64,000 bases of DNA from an uncultured Naasia sp. (GTDB lineage Bacteria; Actinomycetota; Actinomycetes; Actinomycetales; Microbacteriaceae). Position numbers and translations under genes: made by a program. The stretch lies in assembly GCA_913778905.1 (NCBI GenBank), contig CAJYYA010000016.1:248001-312000 (forward strand). Reading direction: 5' to 3'. This document shows positions 37,161 through 46,582 of this stretch, piece after piece (the stretch's first letter is position 1; every line of letters starts with the position of its first letter). Under the pieces are notes generated by a model. It searched no databases, had not been told where the DNA came from, and saw nothing but the letters and a program-made list of their open reading frames with translations.

Positions 37161-38144
37161 ATGCTCCCCGATCTCCGCGACCTCCTCGCCACCGCTCGCG
37201 TCGTCGACCTCCCGCTGAGCGTGCCCTTCCGCGGTATCACGACGCGTGAAGCGCTGCTCGTCGAAGGCCCGGAGGGGTGGAGCGAGTTCTCGCCGTTCGT
37301 CGGATACGACGATGCGGAGGCGTCCCGCTGGCTCGCCGGGTGCATCGACTTCGGGTGGTCTGCCGCGCCGACACCGTTGCGGTCGACGGTGAGGGTGAAT
37401 GCGACGGTGCCCGCCGTCGACGCGCGAGAGGTGGAGGCGGTCCTCGCCCGCTTCCCCGGCACCCGCACCGCCAAGGTCAAGGTCGCCCATGCCGGGTCGC
37501 GCCTCGCCGACGATGTCGCCCGTGTGGCCGAGGTGCGCCGACTGCTCGGCCCGGAGGGTCGCATCCGGATCGACGCCAACGGGGCCTGGAACCTGGACGA
37601 GGCCGAGCATGCCGTGCACGAGATGGCCGAGTTCGACCTCGAGTATCTCGAGCAGCCCTGCCCTGACGCGGAGGAGCTCCGGGAGCTCCGCCGCCGCATC
37701 AAATACCTGGGGATCGGCATCGCGGCCGACGAGGAGATCCGGAAGGCCGCTGACCCGGTAGGTGTCGACCTCGCGGGTCTCGCCGACGTCGTCGTGCTCA
37801 AGGCGCAGCCCCTCGGCGGGATCCGGGAAGGACTGCGGATCGCCGCGGCGCACGGCTTGCCGGCGGTCGTCTCCAGTGCGCTCGACACCTCTGTGGGCCT
37901 GTCGATGGGCGCCTTCCTCGCGGCGGCCGTCCCCGAACTCGACTACGACTGCGGCTTGGGGACCGGTGCGCTGCTCGCCGCAGACGTCACCGACTCACCG
38001 CTCCTGCCGGTCGACGGGGCCGTCGAGGTGCGCCGCGTCGAGGTGTCCCCCGCACTCCTCGACACCCATGCGGCGTCTCCCGAACGCACCGCCTGGTGGC
38101 TCGCCCGCCTCGAACGCTGCCACCGAGTGCTCGCCGAGGTGTAG
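37161..38144 (+). CDS. menC: o-succinylbenzoate synthase
   Basis: VKVAHAGSRLADDVARV...IRIDANGAWNLDEA...EYLEQPCPDAEELRELRR...IAADEEIRKA...VLKAQPLGGI. Confidence 0.93.
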   Translation: MLPDLRDLLATARVVDLPLSVPFRGITTREALLVEGPEGWSEFSPFVGYDDAEASRWLAGCIDFGWSAAPTPLRSTVRVNATVPAVDAREVEAVLARFPGTRTAKVKVAHAGSRLADDVARVAEVRRLLGPEGRIRIDANGAWNLDEAEHAVHEMAEFDLEYLEQPCPDAEELRELRRRIKYLGIGIAADEEIRKAADPVGVDLAGLADVVVLKAQPLGGIREGLRIAAAHGLPAVVSSALDTSVGLSMGAFLAAAVPELDYDCGLGTGALLAADVTDSPLLPVDGAVEVRRVEVSPALLDTHAASPERTAWWLARLERCHRVLAEV

Positions 38145-38187
38145 CGAAGCCTCGGGCCCTCTCGGTGCGCTTCGCTTACTCGAGGCA

Positions 38188-38308
38188 TCTCGGTACGCGC
38201 TGGCGCGCTACTCGATGTCCGTGACGTTCGCTGGCCCTTCATTTCGCTGCGCTCAATGGGCGGGTGGGACTCCGGAGGTCGAGTAGCGCGCCAGCGCGTA
38301 CCGAGACC
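38188..38308. repeat. Inverted pair of GGTCGAGTAGCGCGCCAGCGCGTACCGAGACC repeats flanking a family E unit
   Basis: tctcggtacgcgctggcgcgctactcga and tcgagtagcgcgccagcgcgtaccgaga are exact reverse complements; cccttcatttcgctgcgctcaatgggcggg lies between. Confidence 0.88.
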
Positions 38309-38370
38309 CGTCGAGTAGGCGCCCGCGCCGTACCGAGACGTACGAAGGGTAGGAAAGCCCTACGCCCCGA

Positions 38371-39363
38371 TCACAGCCCCGAGTAGGCGTGCAGACCCTT
38401 GAAGAAGACGTTCACGATGCCGAAGTTGAACAGCACGGCCGAGTAGCCGATGATCGCCAGCCACGCCGAGCGCGATCCTCGCCATCCCTTGGTCGCCCGC
38501 GCGTGGATGTATCCGGCGTAGATGACCCAGATGATGAAGGTCCAGACTTCCTTGGTGTCCCAGCCCCAGTAGCGCCCCCAGGCGTGCTCGGCCCAGATGG
38601 CTCCGGCGATGAGGGTGAAGGTCCAGAGGACGAAGCCCACGACGATGACGCGGTACGCCGAGTTCTCGAGCGCGGTGGCATTGGGAATGGCGCCGGGCAG
38701 CTTGAAGCGGGACAGTCCCGCCCCCCGTTCACGCCGTGCCTGCAGCAGCTGAGCGACCGACAGCGCGAAGCCGAGCGTGAAGAACGCGGTCGCGAGGATC
38801 GCGACGAGCACGTGGATGACCAGCCAGTACGACTGCAGAGCCGGCGGCAGCGGCACCACATCGACGCGGAACCCGACCGAGGTGATGCCGAGCATGACGA
38901 CGACGAGCCCGGTGACGATGGCGCCGAGGAAGCGCAGGTCGCGACGGAAGAGGGCGACGAGGAAGACGCCCATGATGATCAGGGTGCCGGTCATCGAGAA
39001 CTCGTACATGTTGGCCCACGGCACACGGGCGGCCGCGATGCCACGGAGCAGAACCGCGCCGAGCTGCAGCACGAAGCCGATGGCTGAGAAGACGACGCCG
39101 ACCTTGAGGCTCAGTCCCTCCTTGCGGAGGGGGACGCCGACATCGGAGTTATCGACCGAAGCAGGCCGCTCCATGGTCGTGACCGAGCCGGCCGTGGCGC
39201 GGCCTCGAGCGACGGCGATGCGCTCGGCGCCCGAGACGACGGAGTCGCCGACTGCTGCGGAACGGCGGGCCAGGTCGAGCGCGAACGAGACGAAGGCGAG
39301 AGCGTAGGCCCCCATCGCCGCGAACAGGAGCATCGCCGACAGCGAGTCGAGGTTTTCAGTCAC
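38371..39363 (-). CDS. ccsB: Cytochrome c biogenesis protein CcsB/ResC
   Basis: YSFALSV...WAEHAWGRYWGWDTKEVWTFIIWVIYAGYIHARATKGWRG WWD-type motif. Confidence 0.94.
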   Translation of the reverse strand: MTENLDSLSAMLLFAAMGAYALAFVSFALDLARRSAAVGDSVVSGAERIAVARGRATAGSVTTMERPASVDNSDVGVPLRKEGLSLKVGVVFSAIGFVLQLGAVLLRGIAAARVPWANMYEFSMTGTLIIMGVFLVALFRRDLRFLGAIVTGLVVVMLGITSVGFRVDVVPLPPALQSYWLVIHVLVAILATAFFTLGFALSVAQLLQARRERGAGLSRFKLPGAIPNATALENSAYRVIVVGFVLWTFTLIAGAIWAEHAWGRYWGWDTKEVWTFIIWVIYAGYIHARATKGWRGSRSAWLAIIGYSAVLFNFGIVNVFFKGLHAYSGL

Positions 39364-39372
39364 CGTCTAAGC

Positions 39373-41094
39373 CTAAAGCCGAGCGGACGGGCCGGAGCCG
39401 GTCGCGGCGCTATCCGACGAAGCGGGATCGGCGGGAGTCGGTGTCCCGTGGGCATCGGCGAGGTCGATGACAGCCTGGCCGAGCTGCGGATCGTCGCTTC
39501 GAGCGAGGCCCGCGTACTCGACGCGGAGCCCGCCGTCCTCGGCACCGACCACCTTGATCCACACCCGGCGCCGCGGCACGAAGAGCGAGGCGAGAAGGCC
39601 TGCGAGCAGCAGGATCGCGAAGACCAGGACCCAGTCGCGGGCCGGATCGTGATGGATCTCGAGGGAGGCGAAGCGGCTCACTCCGTCGAACGAGACCGTC
39701 CCCATGCCGTCGGGGATGTCGACCGTCTCACCGGGTCGGAGGACGAGACCCTTCGACGGGCTGTTGGGCCCGGCGATCTGGGTGAGGTCGCCGACGTCGA
39801 GCGAGTAGACCGACTTGGGCACGCCGGTGTCGAGTCCGAGATCGCCCGTGTAGGCGCTGAACGACACGACGGGGTCGCGGGCGTCGGGGAACGACGATGC
39901 GAGGGCTCCGCTGGAGAGCGTCGTCGCGGTCGGGTAGAAGAACCCGATCATGCCGAGTTGCTCGGGGAGGCCGTCCGGAACCTTCACCACGCCGATGGAG
40001 GTCAGCTGCGGGTCCTGCGGCAGGAACGGGATCGCTCCGGAGAAGACGACGTCGCCTTCCGGGTTGCGCACCGTGATGCGCGGCGCGTAACCGTTGCCGA
40101 GCAGGTAGACGTCCGTCCCGTCCTCGCGGAGGGGCTCGTTGACGCGGATCTGCGCGGGGCGCTGTGACCCGTCCGGCTCGGTCACCGTGAGAGAAGCGGT
40201 GTAGTCGAGGGGCGCACCCACAGCGTTCTGGTTCTGGTCCTCGTAGGAAACGTCGAGCTTGTCGAGACCCAGCCGATACGGCACGAGCGCCTCGTCGGTC
40301 ACGAGCCGACCGCGCGTGAACGAGTCGTATCCGCCGACGTAGTTGACGAAGGGTTCGCCTTCGACGACGACCTTCTGCCCGTTGTAGCCGAGCAATCCGC
40401 CGAGGGCGACCGCGATGAGCACGCCGATCAACGATCCGTGGAAGATCAGGTTGCCGGTCTCGCGCAGGTAGCCGCGTTCCGCGGAAATCGAGTTCCCGTA
40501 CCGCTCGGTGCGGTACCGCCTGCTCTTCAGCAGCTTCTCCGCGCGCGCGACGGCGGCCTCGGTGTCGTCGCCCTGGATCAGGCGCGTCTCGAAGTTCTCG
40601 AAGCGACCGAGGCGGGCGGGGGTGCGCGGCGGGCGGGCCTTCATGGCTCGCCAGTGGTGCGCGGTGCGCGGGAGGACGCACCCGATGAGGGAGACGAAGA
40701 GCAGCAGGTAGATGGCCGAGAACCACACCGAGGTGTAGACGTCGAAGCCCTGCAGCGCGTCGATGACGGGGAACAGGTCCGGATTGTCGGCCTGGTACTG
40801 GGTGACGCCATTGGGGTCGGACGAGCGCTGCGGCACGAGAGATCCGGGGACCGCTGCGATCGCGAGGAGCAGCAGGAGGAATAGAGCGGTCCGCATGCTC
40901 GTGAGCTGGCGCCAGGCGAACCGGAGCGTGCCGACGAACCCGAGCTTCGGGTTCTCGACCGACTCCTCGCCCGCGTCGAAGTGGTCGTCGGGCCGGCGCG
41001 TGCCGTCCGCGGACTTCGCACCCTTCGCGGGGGTGGGCCGGGAATGCGTCGACGGGCCGGACGCCGACGGGTCAGACGAGCGTGCCATAGTCAC
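39373..41094 (-). CDS. resB: Cytochrome c biogenesis protein ResB
   Basis: WRQLTSMRTALFLLLLLAIAAVPGSLVPQRSSDPNGVTQY...; ResB architecture. Confidence 0.93.
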   Translation of the reverse strand: MTMARSSDPSASGPSTHSRPTPAKGAKSADGTRRPDDHFDAGEESVENPKLGFVGTLRFAWRQLTSMRTALFLLLLLAIAAVPGSLVPQRSSDPNGVTQYQADNPDLFPVIDALQGFDVYTSVWFSAIYLLLFVSLIGCVLPRTAHHWRAMKARPPRTPARLGRFENFETRLIQGDDTEAAVARAEKLLKSRRYRTERYGNSISAERGYLRETGNLIFHGSLIGVLIAVALGGLLGYNGQKVVVEGEPFVNYVGGYDSFTRGRLVTDEALVPYRLGLDKLDVSYEDQNQNAVGAPLDYTASLTVTEPDGSQRPAQIRVNEPLREDGTDVYLLGNGYAPRITVRNPEGDVVFSGAIPFLPQDPQLTSIGVVKVPDGLPEQLGMIGFFYPTATTLSSGALASSFPDARDPVVSFSAYTGDLGLDTGVPKSVYSLDVGDLTQIAGPNSPSKGLVLRPGETVDIPDGMGTVSFDGVSRFASLEIHHDPARDWVLVFAILLLAGLLASLFVPRRRVWIKVVGAEDGGLRVEYAGLARSDDPQLGQAVIDLADAHGTPTPADPASSDSAATGSGPSARL

Positions 41095-41824
41095 CGATCA
41101 CGAATCCGAGTTGCAGCATCCATTGGTTCCAGAGACCCGAGACCATCAGGATGCCGATGACGATGAGCACCGCACCGCCGACGATGTTGACGGCGCGGAT
41201 GTGGCGGCGCAGCCAGCCGACCGCACCCGCCGCCCAGCTGAGGCCGAGGGCGATGAGGACGAACGGGATTCCGAGGCCGAGCGCGTAGGCCAGGCCCAGA
41301 GCCGCTCCCTGCAGGGGGGATCCGCCACCGAAGCTCAGCGAGTAGATGGCCGCGAGGGTCGGCCCCATGCAGGGTGTCCAGCCGACGGCGAAGACGGCGC
41401 CGAGCAGCGGGGCACCGACGAGACCGGTGACCGGGCGCCACGACGGCTTGATGGTGCGCTGCATCGCACCGAATCGGCCGATGAACACGAGACCCATGAG
41501 GATGACGACGACCCCCGCGATACGCGTGATCAGGTCGCGCCATTGGATGAGCCAGAACCCGGCGGCACCGAATGCGATCCCGAAGCCGACGAAGACGATG
41601 GCGAACCCGAGGACGAAGAGCGCGGCGCCGAGGACGACGCGGCGCCGCTCCGCCGATCGCCGATCCGCGGCGTCACGGCCGTCCGTGAAACCGCCGACGT
41701 AGGCGAGGTAGCCGGGCACCAGCGGGAGTACGCACGGCGACGCGAACGAGACGAGACCCGCGAGCAGAGCGACCGGGATCGCCAGCAGGAGGGGTCCGCC
41801 TATCGCGCCGTCGATGCCCATCAC
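41072..41824 (-). CDS. ccdA: Cytochrome c biogenesis protein CcdA
   Basis: AGLVSFASPCVLPLVPGYLAYVGG...GAVFAVGWTPCMGPTLAAIYSL. Confidence 0.94.
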   Translation of the reverse strand: MMGIDGAIGGPLLLAIPVALLAGLVSFASPCVLPLVPGYLAYVGGFTDGRDAADRRSAERRRVVLGAALFVLGFAIVFVGFGIAFGAAGFWLIQWRDLITRIAGVVVILMGLVFIGRFGAMQRTIKPSWRPVTGLVGAPLLGAVFAVGWTPCMGPTLAAIYSLSFGGGSPLQGAALGLAYALGLGIPFVLIALGLSWAAGAVGWLRRHIRAVNIVGGAVLIVIGILMVSGLWNQWMLQLGFVIGDYGTLV

Positions 41825-42414
41825 TCGGTCTCGGCGGCGGTGTCGCGGATGAGGGTGGTCAGGATGGACGGCTCGAGCACGCGGCCGAGGATGCGCGCGG
41901 CCACCCGCCCCTGCTTGTCGAGGACGAGCGTGGTGGGCACGGCATTCGGGGGAATGCTGCTGCTGAAAGCGAGCTGCACGGCTGCGTTCTGGTAATCGAG
42001 GACCGACGGATAGGTGACGCCGAACTCGTCCTCGAACGACTTCGCGGTGCCGGCCTCGTCACGTGTGTTGACCCCGACGAACTGCACGTCGGCTCCCGAC
42101 GAGGTGGAGATGCTCTCGAGGTCGCGAGCTTCGGCGCGACAGGGCGGGCACTGCGCGTACCAGAAGTTGACCACCACGACCTTGCCGCGCTCATCGGCGC
42201 TCGAGAAGGTGTCGCCCTCGATGGTGGTGCCCTGGAAGTCGACGGCGGGCTTGCGATTGTCGGGAGTGAAGGTCTCGACGGTTCCGTCGCCGGCGATGTA
42301 GTCCTTGTTGCTGCCCTCGCGGTACTGGTCGGCCAGCGAGTCGCCGCCGCAGCCGGACAGGAGGAGGGCCAGGGCGACCGCGGCGGCCGCAGCCGCGCGT
42401 GCTCGGAACTTCAT
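41821..42414 (-). CDS. resA: TlpA/ResA-like thioredoxin lipoprotein
   Basis: Lipobox LLLSGCGG; VVVVNFWYAQCPPCRAEARDL. Confidence 0.92.
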   Translation of the reverse strand: MKFRARAAAAAAVALALLLSGCGGDSLADQYREGSNKDYIAGDGTVETFTPDNRKPAVDFQGTTIEGDTFSSADERGKVVVVNFWYAQCPPCRAEARDLESISTSSGADVQFVGVNTRDEAGTAKSFEDEFGVTYPSVLDYQNAAVQLAFSSSIPPNAVPTTLVLDKQGRVAARILGRVLEPSILTTLIRDTAAETE

Positions 42415-43052
42415 ACGGCTCCCTTGTCGACCGCGCTCGCGCCGAGACCGGCGGCGGGGTCGGCGTAATCGGTCTCGACGAACTTCTCGCCGTCGCGACG
42501 GATGGTCGTGATGCTGGACAGCGCGCACCGGCGCTTGCGCGGATCGTGGTGCAGCTTCGCTCCCGCGAGCTTGCGGTGCACCATCCAGATGGGCAGCTGG
42601 TGCGACACGATGACGATCTCGTCGGACTCGCTCGCGGCGTCATCGGCGTCAGTGATCGCGGCGAGCATGCGCGCGGCGATCTCGATGTAGGGCTCGCCCC
42701 AGCTCGGCTGGTAGGGATTGCGCAGCCACGGCCACGCTTCCGGACGGCTCAGAATGGCGGCTCCGCGCAACATGCGGGATCCCTCGAAACGGTTCCACGG
42801 CTCGATGACCCGCTCCTCCGTCTCGACGCGGAGGTCGAAGGCGGCGGCCCAGGGCGCAGCGGACTCGCGGGTGCGCTGCAACGGGGACGCGAGGAGGCGC
42901 GTGATGGGACGGCCCTCGAGCGAATCGGCGGCGGCGTGCGCCATGCGGACGCCGAGGTCGGAGAGCCCGAATCCCTCGATGCGGCCGTAGAGCACTCCGG
43001 TCGGGTTGTGCACCTCGCCGTGACGCACGAGATGGATGGCGCGGGCGGACAC
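42411..43052 (-). CDS. Histidine phosphatase (phosphoglycerate mutase-like)
   Basis: AIHLVRHGEVHNPTGVLYGRIEGFGLSDLGVRMA. Confidence 0.92.
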   Translation of the reverse strand: MSARAIHLVRHGEVHNPTGVLYGRIEGFGLSDLGVRMAHAAADSLEGRPITRLLASPLQRTRESAAPWAAAFDLRVETEERVIEPWNRFEGSRMLRGAAILSRPEAWPWLRNPYQPSWGEPYIEIAARMLAAITDADDAASESDEIVIVSHQLPIWMVHRKLAGAKLHHDPRKRRCALSSITTIRRDGEKFVETDYADPAAGLGASAVDKGAV

Positions 43053-43094
43053 CCTTGAAGTCTACGGGCTGTAGAACTCCCCCGGCCGGGCGCC

Positions 43095-43182
43095 CCTTCC
43101 CCCGCGACTGCGGAGTGTCGCGCCCATTGCGGGGTGTGGACCCCCTGCAGTCGGCGCGACACTCCGCAGTCGCGGGGGAAGG
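43095..43182. repeat. Perfect 30-bp inverted repeat with 28-nt spacer in the divergent pgm-like/aspS promoter region (family D)
   Basis: ccttcccccgcgactgcggagtgtcgcgcc and ggcgcgacactccgcagtcgcgggggaagg are exact reverse complements. Confidence 0.9.
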
Positions 43183-43204
43183 GAGGGGAATAGGCTTGTC
43201 GACC

Positions 43205-44512
43205 GTGACTAGAACCCTGATCAAGCACCTGTCCGCTCACGACGACGGCACCGTCACGGTCGCCGGGTGGGTCGAGACCGTCCGCGATCAGAAGAAGGTC
43301 CAGTTCGTCATCCTCCGCGACGAGTCCGGGTCGGTCCAGCTGGTCCGCCGCCGTCCCGAGACGGACGACGCGATCGCCACCTCGATCTCGGAGCTCACGC
43401 TCGGCAGCTTCGTGCAGGTCACGGGCGAGCTCAAGCACGACGAGCGCGTCAAGCTCGGCGGTATCGAGGTCGCGATCGAGGAGTTCGAGGTCGTGGGCAA
43501 GGCCCTCCCCGAGAACCCCATCGCCGAGGACAGCAGCATCGACAAGCGTCTCGACTGGCGCTTCCTCGACCTGCGCCGCCCCGAGCAGAACCTCGTGTTC
43601 CGCATCCAGACCACGTTCCTGCACGCGCTTCGCACCTGGTGGGTGGAGCACGACTTCGTCGAGATCCACACCCCCAAGCTCATGGCGAGCGCCAGCGAGT
43701 CTCGCGCCGAGCTGTTCGAGGTCGACTACTTCGAGGGCAAGGCCTACCTGGCGCAGAGCCCCCAGTTCTTCAAGCAGATGGCGCAGCCGGCCGGTTTCGG
43801 CTCGGTCTTCGAGGTCGCGCCGGCCTTCCGCGCCGACCCGTCATTCACGTCGCGCCACGCGACGGAGTTCATCAGCGTCGACGCCGAGATGAGCTGGGTC
43901 GACAGCCACGAGGACGTCATGAAGATGCACGAGGAGCTCCTCGTCGCCGGCTTCACCGCGGTGAAGGAGAAGCACGGCGAGGAGATCAAGGCGCTCTTCG
44001 ACATCGACATCGAGGTGCCGGCGACGCCGTTCCCGCGCGTGCCGCTGGCCGAGGCCAAGAAGATCGTCGCCGAGCGCGGCTATATCGTGCCCCGCGCCGA
44101 CGACGACATGGACCCGGAGGGCGAGCGCCAGATCGCGGCCTGGGCCAAGGAGACTCACGGCTCGGAGTTCGTGTTCCTCACCGACTACGCCTCGAGCATC
44201 CGCCCGTTCTACCACCGCCGCCACGACGGCGACGCATCGCTGACGAACAGCTACGACCTCATCTTCAACGGCACCGAGATCTCGACGGGCGCGCAGCGCG
44301 AGCACCGCGTCGACGTCCTGGTCGAGCAGGCGAAGGAGAAGGGTCTCGACCCCGAGGAGCTCGACTTCTACCTCGACTTCTTCCGCTACGGCGTGCCCCC
44401 GCACGGCGGATTCGGCATGGGCCTCGCCCGCGTGCTCATGCTGATGCTGCACCTGCCGAGCATCCGCGAGACCACGTACCTGTTCCGGGGACCGAACCGC
44501 CTGCTTCCCTGA
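43205..44512 (+). CDS. aspS: Aspartyl-tRNA synthetase, archaeal/short type
   Basis: 436-codon protein; FLDLRRPEQNLVFRIQTTFLHALR...SPQFFKQMA...APAFRADPSFTSRHATEFISVDAEM...GGFGMGLARVLMLMLHLPSIRETTYLFRGPNRLLP; GTG start. Confidence 0.93.
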   Translation: MTRTLIKHLSAHDDGTVTVAGWVETVRDQKKVQFVILRDESGSVQLVRRRPETDDAIATSISELTLGSFVQVTGELKHDERVKLGGIEVAIEEFEVVGKALPENPIAEDSSIDKRLDWRFLDLRRPEQNLVFRIQTTFLHALRTWWVEHDFVEIHTPKLMASASESRAELFEVDYFEGKAYLAQSPQFFKQMAQPAGFGSVFEVAPAFRADPSFTSRHATEFISVDAEMSWVDSHEDVMKMHEELLVAGFTAVKEKHGEEIKALFDIDIEVPATPFPRVPLAEAKKIVAERGYIVPRADDDMDPEGERQIAAWAKETHGSEFVFLTDYASSIRPFYHRRHDGDASLTNSYDLIFNGTEISTGAQREHRVDVLVEQAKEKGLDPEELDFYLDFFRYGVPPHGGFGMGLARVLMLMLHLPSIRETTYLFRGPNRLLP

Positions 44513-44535
44513 CCCGGGCCATCGAAGCCGAATGG

Positions 44536-44565
44536 GGGCCCGCATCGTTCACACGATGCGGGCCC
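44536..44565 (+). terminator. Hairpin terminator downstream of aspS
   Basis: GGGCCCGCATCG-TTCACA-CGATGCGGGCCC. Confidence 0.75.
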
Positions 44566-44585
44566 TCGTTGGTCGCGGAGGGACG

Positions 44586-45452
44586 CTACAGGCTGAAGCC
44601 GCCGTCGCTCGTGAGAACCTGACCGACCACCCAGCTCCCCGCTTCTGTGGCGAGCCACGCGATCAGTTCGGCAGGGTCTGCGGGTCGCCCGACGCGACCG
44701 AACGGCGTCGTCTGCAGGTAGGCCTCGAAGTCTCCGAGCGAGCGATCCGTCGTGTCCGGATCCATATAGCCGGTATTCACCGGGCCCGGATTGATGGTGT
44801 TGAGGATCACGCCCAGCTCGAGGAGTTCGGCGGCGACCGTGGCCGTCACCCCCGCCAGGGCGGCTTTACTCGCCGCGTAGGCGACTTCTCCGCGCATCGC
44901 GCCGTGCATCTGACCGGACGTCATCCAGAACACATGGCCCCGCGGTCCGGCGAACGGGCCGCCCCCGTCGATGCGATCACCGGGGCGGCGAGCGTTATCG
45001 CCCTGCGGCGCCCGGAGTCGAGCGAACTCGGCAGTGAGCAGGATGGTCGCGCGCGCGTTGACTTCCCAGAAGGCGGAGAGCCGTTCGGCGGTCATGTCGA
45101 GGATGCTGCCATCATCGCCACTTTTGGCGTGATTGCAGACCAGGATGTCGAGCTGTCCGGTCGGAGCGAGCGCCGCCTCCATGACGACCGGAAGGCTGCG
45201 CGGGTCGGCGAGATCGGCTGCGACGTCCCCGAATCTCGCACCATCCGTCATGAGTTCGCGGATCGCCGCGCGGACCGCGTCGAGGTCGTCACCTCCCCAC
45301 GGTTGTTGAAGGTCGTGCGGCCTGTGGTGGTGGATGACGACGCTCGCTCCGAGCGACGCGAGCTTCGCAGCGATAGCGAACCCGATCCCCCTCCGACGAG
45401 ACACCCCGGTCACGAGAGCCGTCTTACCGGCCAGCGGGAGATATTCAGGCAT
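44586..45452 (-). CDS. SDR-family oxidoreductase
   Basis: GKTALVTGVSRRRGIGFAIAAKLASLGA...YAASKAALAGVTATVAAEL. Confidence 0.92.
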   Translation of the reverse strand: MPEYLPLAGKTALVTGVSRRRGIGFAIAAKLASLGASVVIHHHRPHDLQQPWGGDDLDAVRAAIRELMTDGARFGDVAADLADPRSLPVVMEAALAPTGQLDILVCNHAKSGDDGSILDMTAERLSAFWEVNARATILLTAEFARLRAPQGDNARRPGDRIDGGGPFAGPRGHVFWMTSGQMHGAMRGEVAYAASKAALAGVTATVAAELLELGVILNTINPGPVNTGYMDPDTTDRSLGDFEAYLQTTPFGRVGRPADPAELIAWLATEAGSWVVGQVLTSDGGFSL

Positions 45453-45473
45453 CGAGGGTCCTCCCGTAGCCGA

Positions 45474-45737
45474 TCAGGCGGAGGCGGCGTCCACCGCGGC
45501 GCGGAAGCGGCCGCCGTCGACCCGCCAGATGGAGTGGATCTCGCCATCGATGGTGACGACCGGGATCTTCTCGCCGTACTCGGCCATGAGGGCCGGGGCC
45601 GAGAGGATGTCGGTCTCGACGAACGCGACCTCCTCTTCCGGATAGTCGGCGAGCACCGTCTCGACGATCTCGCGTGCGACATCGCACAGGTGGCATCCGG
45701 GCTTGGTGTACAGCTCGACCTCGGTCACGATGGACAA
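45474..45737 (-). CDS. Glutaredoxin-family protein
   Basis: VELYTKPGCHLCDVAREIVETVL. Confidence 0.9.
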   Translation of the reverse strand: MSIVTEVELYTKPGCHLCDVAREIVETVLADYPEEEVAFVETDILSAPALMAEYGEKIPVVTIDGEIHSIWRVDGGRFRAAVDAASA

Positions 45738-45787
45738 GCCTAGGTCGCTACGGACCGGTGTCGACGGTCGCGACTACCCTGGGTTCG

Positions 45788-46513
45788 ATGACCTCCCCGG
45801 CCCCCGCCGTCGCGTTCTTCGACGTCGACAACACGCTGCTGCGGGGCGCGAGCCTGTTCCAGCTCGGACGTGGAGCGCACAAGGCCGGGATCATCACGAC
45901 GATGCAGATCGCGCGGTTCGCGATCACCGCCGCACGGTTCACGGCTCGAGGCGAGCGCCACCGCGACCTGGATCGAGCCCGCCGCGAAGCGTTGCGGATC
46001 ATCACGGGCCGCCCGACGTCCGACCTCCGCGACCTCGCCCCCCACGTCTATCGCCGCTACATCGAAGCGACGGTGTGGCCCGAGACCCGCGCGCTCGTGA
46101 CCGAACACCGCACCCTCGGGCACGAGGTGTGGCTCGTCACCACGACGCCCGACTTCTTGGCGGAGGAGATCGCCGAGCGGCTGGGCGCCAACGGAGCAGT
46201 CGGAACCCGACTGGCCGAAGTCGACGGGAGATACACCGGGGAGGTCGACGGTGCCATCATGCACGGCCCCGAGAAGGCCTTCGCGGCCCGTGAGATCGCG
46301 GCCCGCGCCGGCGCGGAACTCAGCGAGTGCTTCGCCTACAGCGACTCGATCAACGACGTTCCGCTGCTGTCGCTCTGCGGGAACCGGGTCGCCGTGAATC
46401 CCGACGCGCGACTCCGACGCCACGCGACCGCCGAGGGATGGGCGCAGATGCGACTCGACCCGCAGGGCGTCAAGGCCGAGAAGCGGCGACTCCGCCGCGA
46501 AGCGAAGGGGTGA
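45788..46513 (+). CDS. HAD-IB family hydrolase (SerB-like)
   Basis: AVAFFDVDNTLLRGASLFQLGRG...VWLVTTTPDFLAEEIAERLG...AYSDSINDVPLLSLCGNRVAVNPDARLRRHA. Confidence 0.93.
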   Translation: MTSPAPAVAFFDVDNTLLRGASLFQLGRGAHKAGIITTMQIARFAITAARFTARGERHRDLDRARREALRIITGRPTSDLRDLAPHVYRRYIEATVWPETRALVTEHRTLGHEVWLVTTTPDFLAEEIAERLGANGAVGTRLAEVDGRYTGEVDGAIMHGPEKAFAAREIAARAGAELSECFAYSDSINDVPLLSLCGNRVAVNPDARLRRHATAEGWAQMRLDPQGVKAEKRRLRREAKG

Positions 46514-46522
46514 CGCCAGGAA

Positions 46523-46564
46523 CGCGAAACGCCCGGCTCCTGAACAGGAACCGGGCGTTTCGCG
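46523..46564. terminator. Bidirectional hairpin terminator
   Basis: CGCGAAACGCCCGG...CCGGGCGTTTCGCG perfect 14-bp stem between convergent genes. Confidence 0.8.
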
Positions 46565-46582
46565 TAGTCGAGAAGACTCGAC

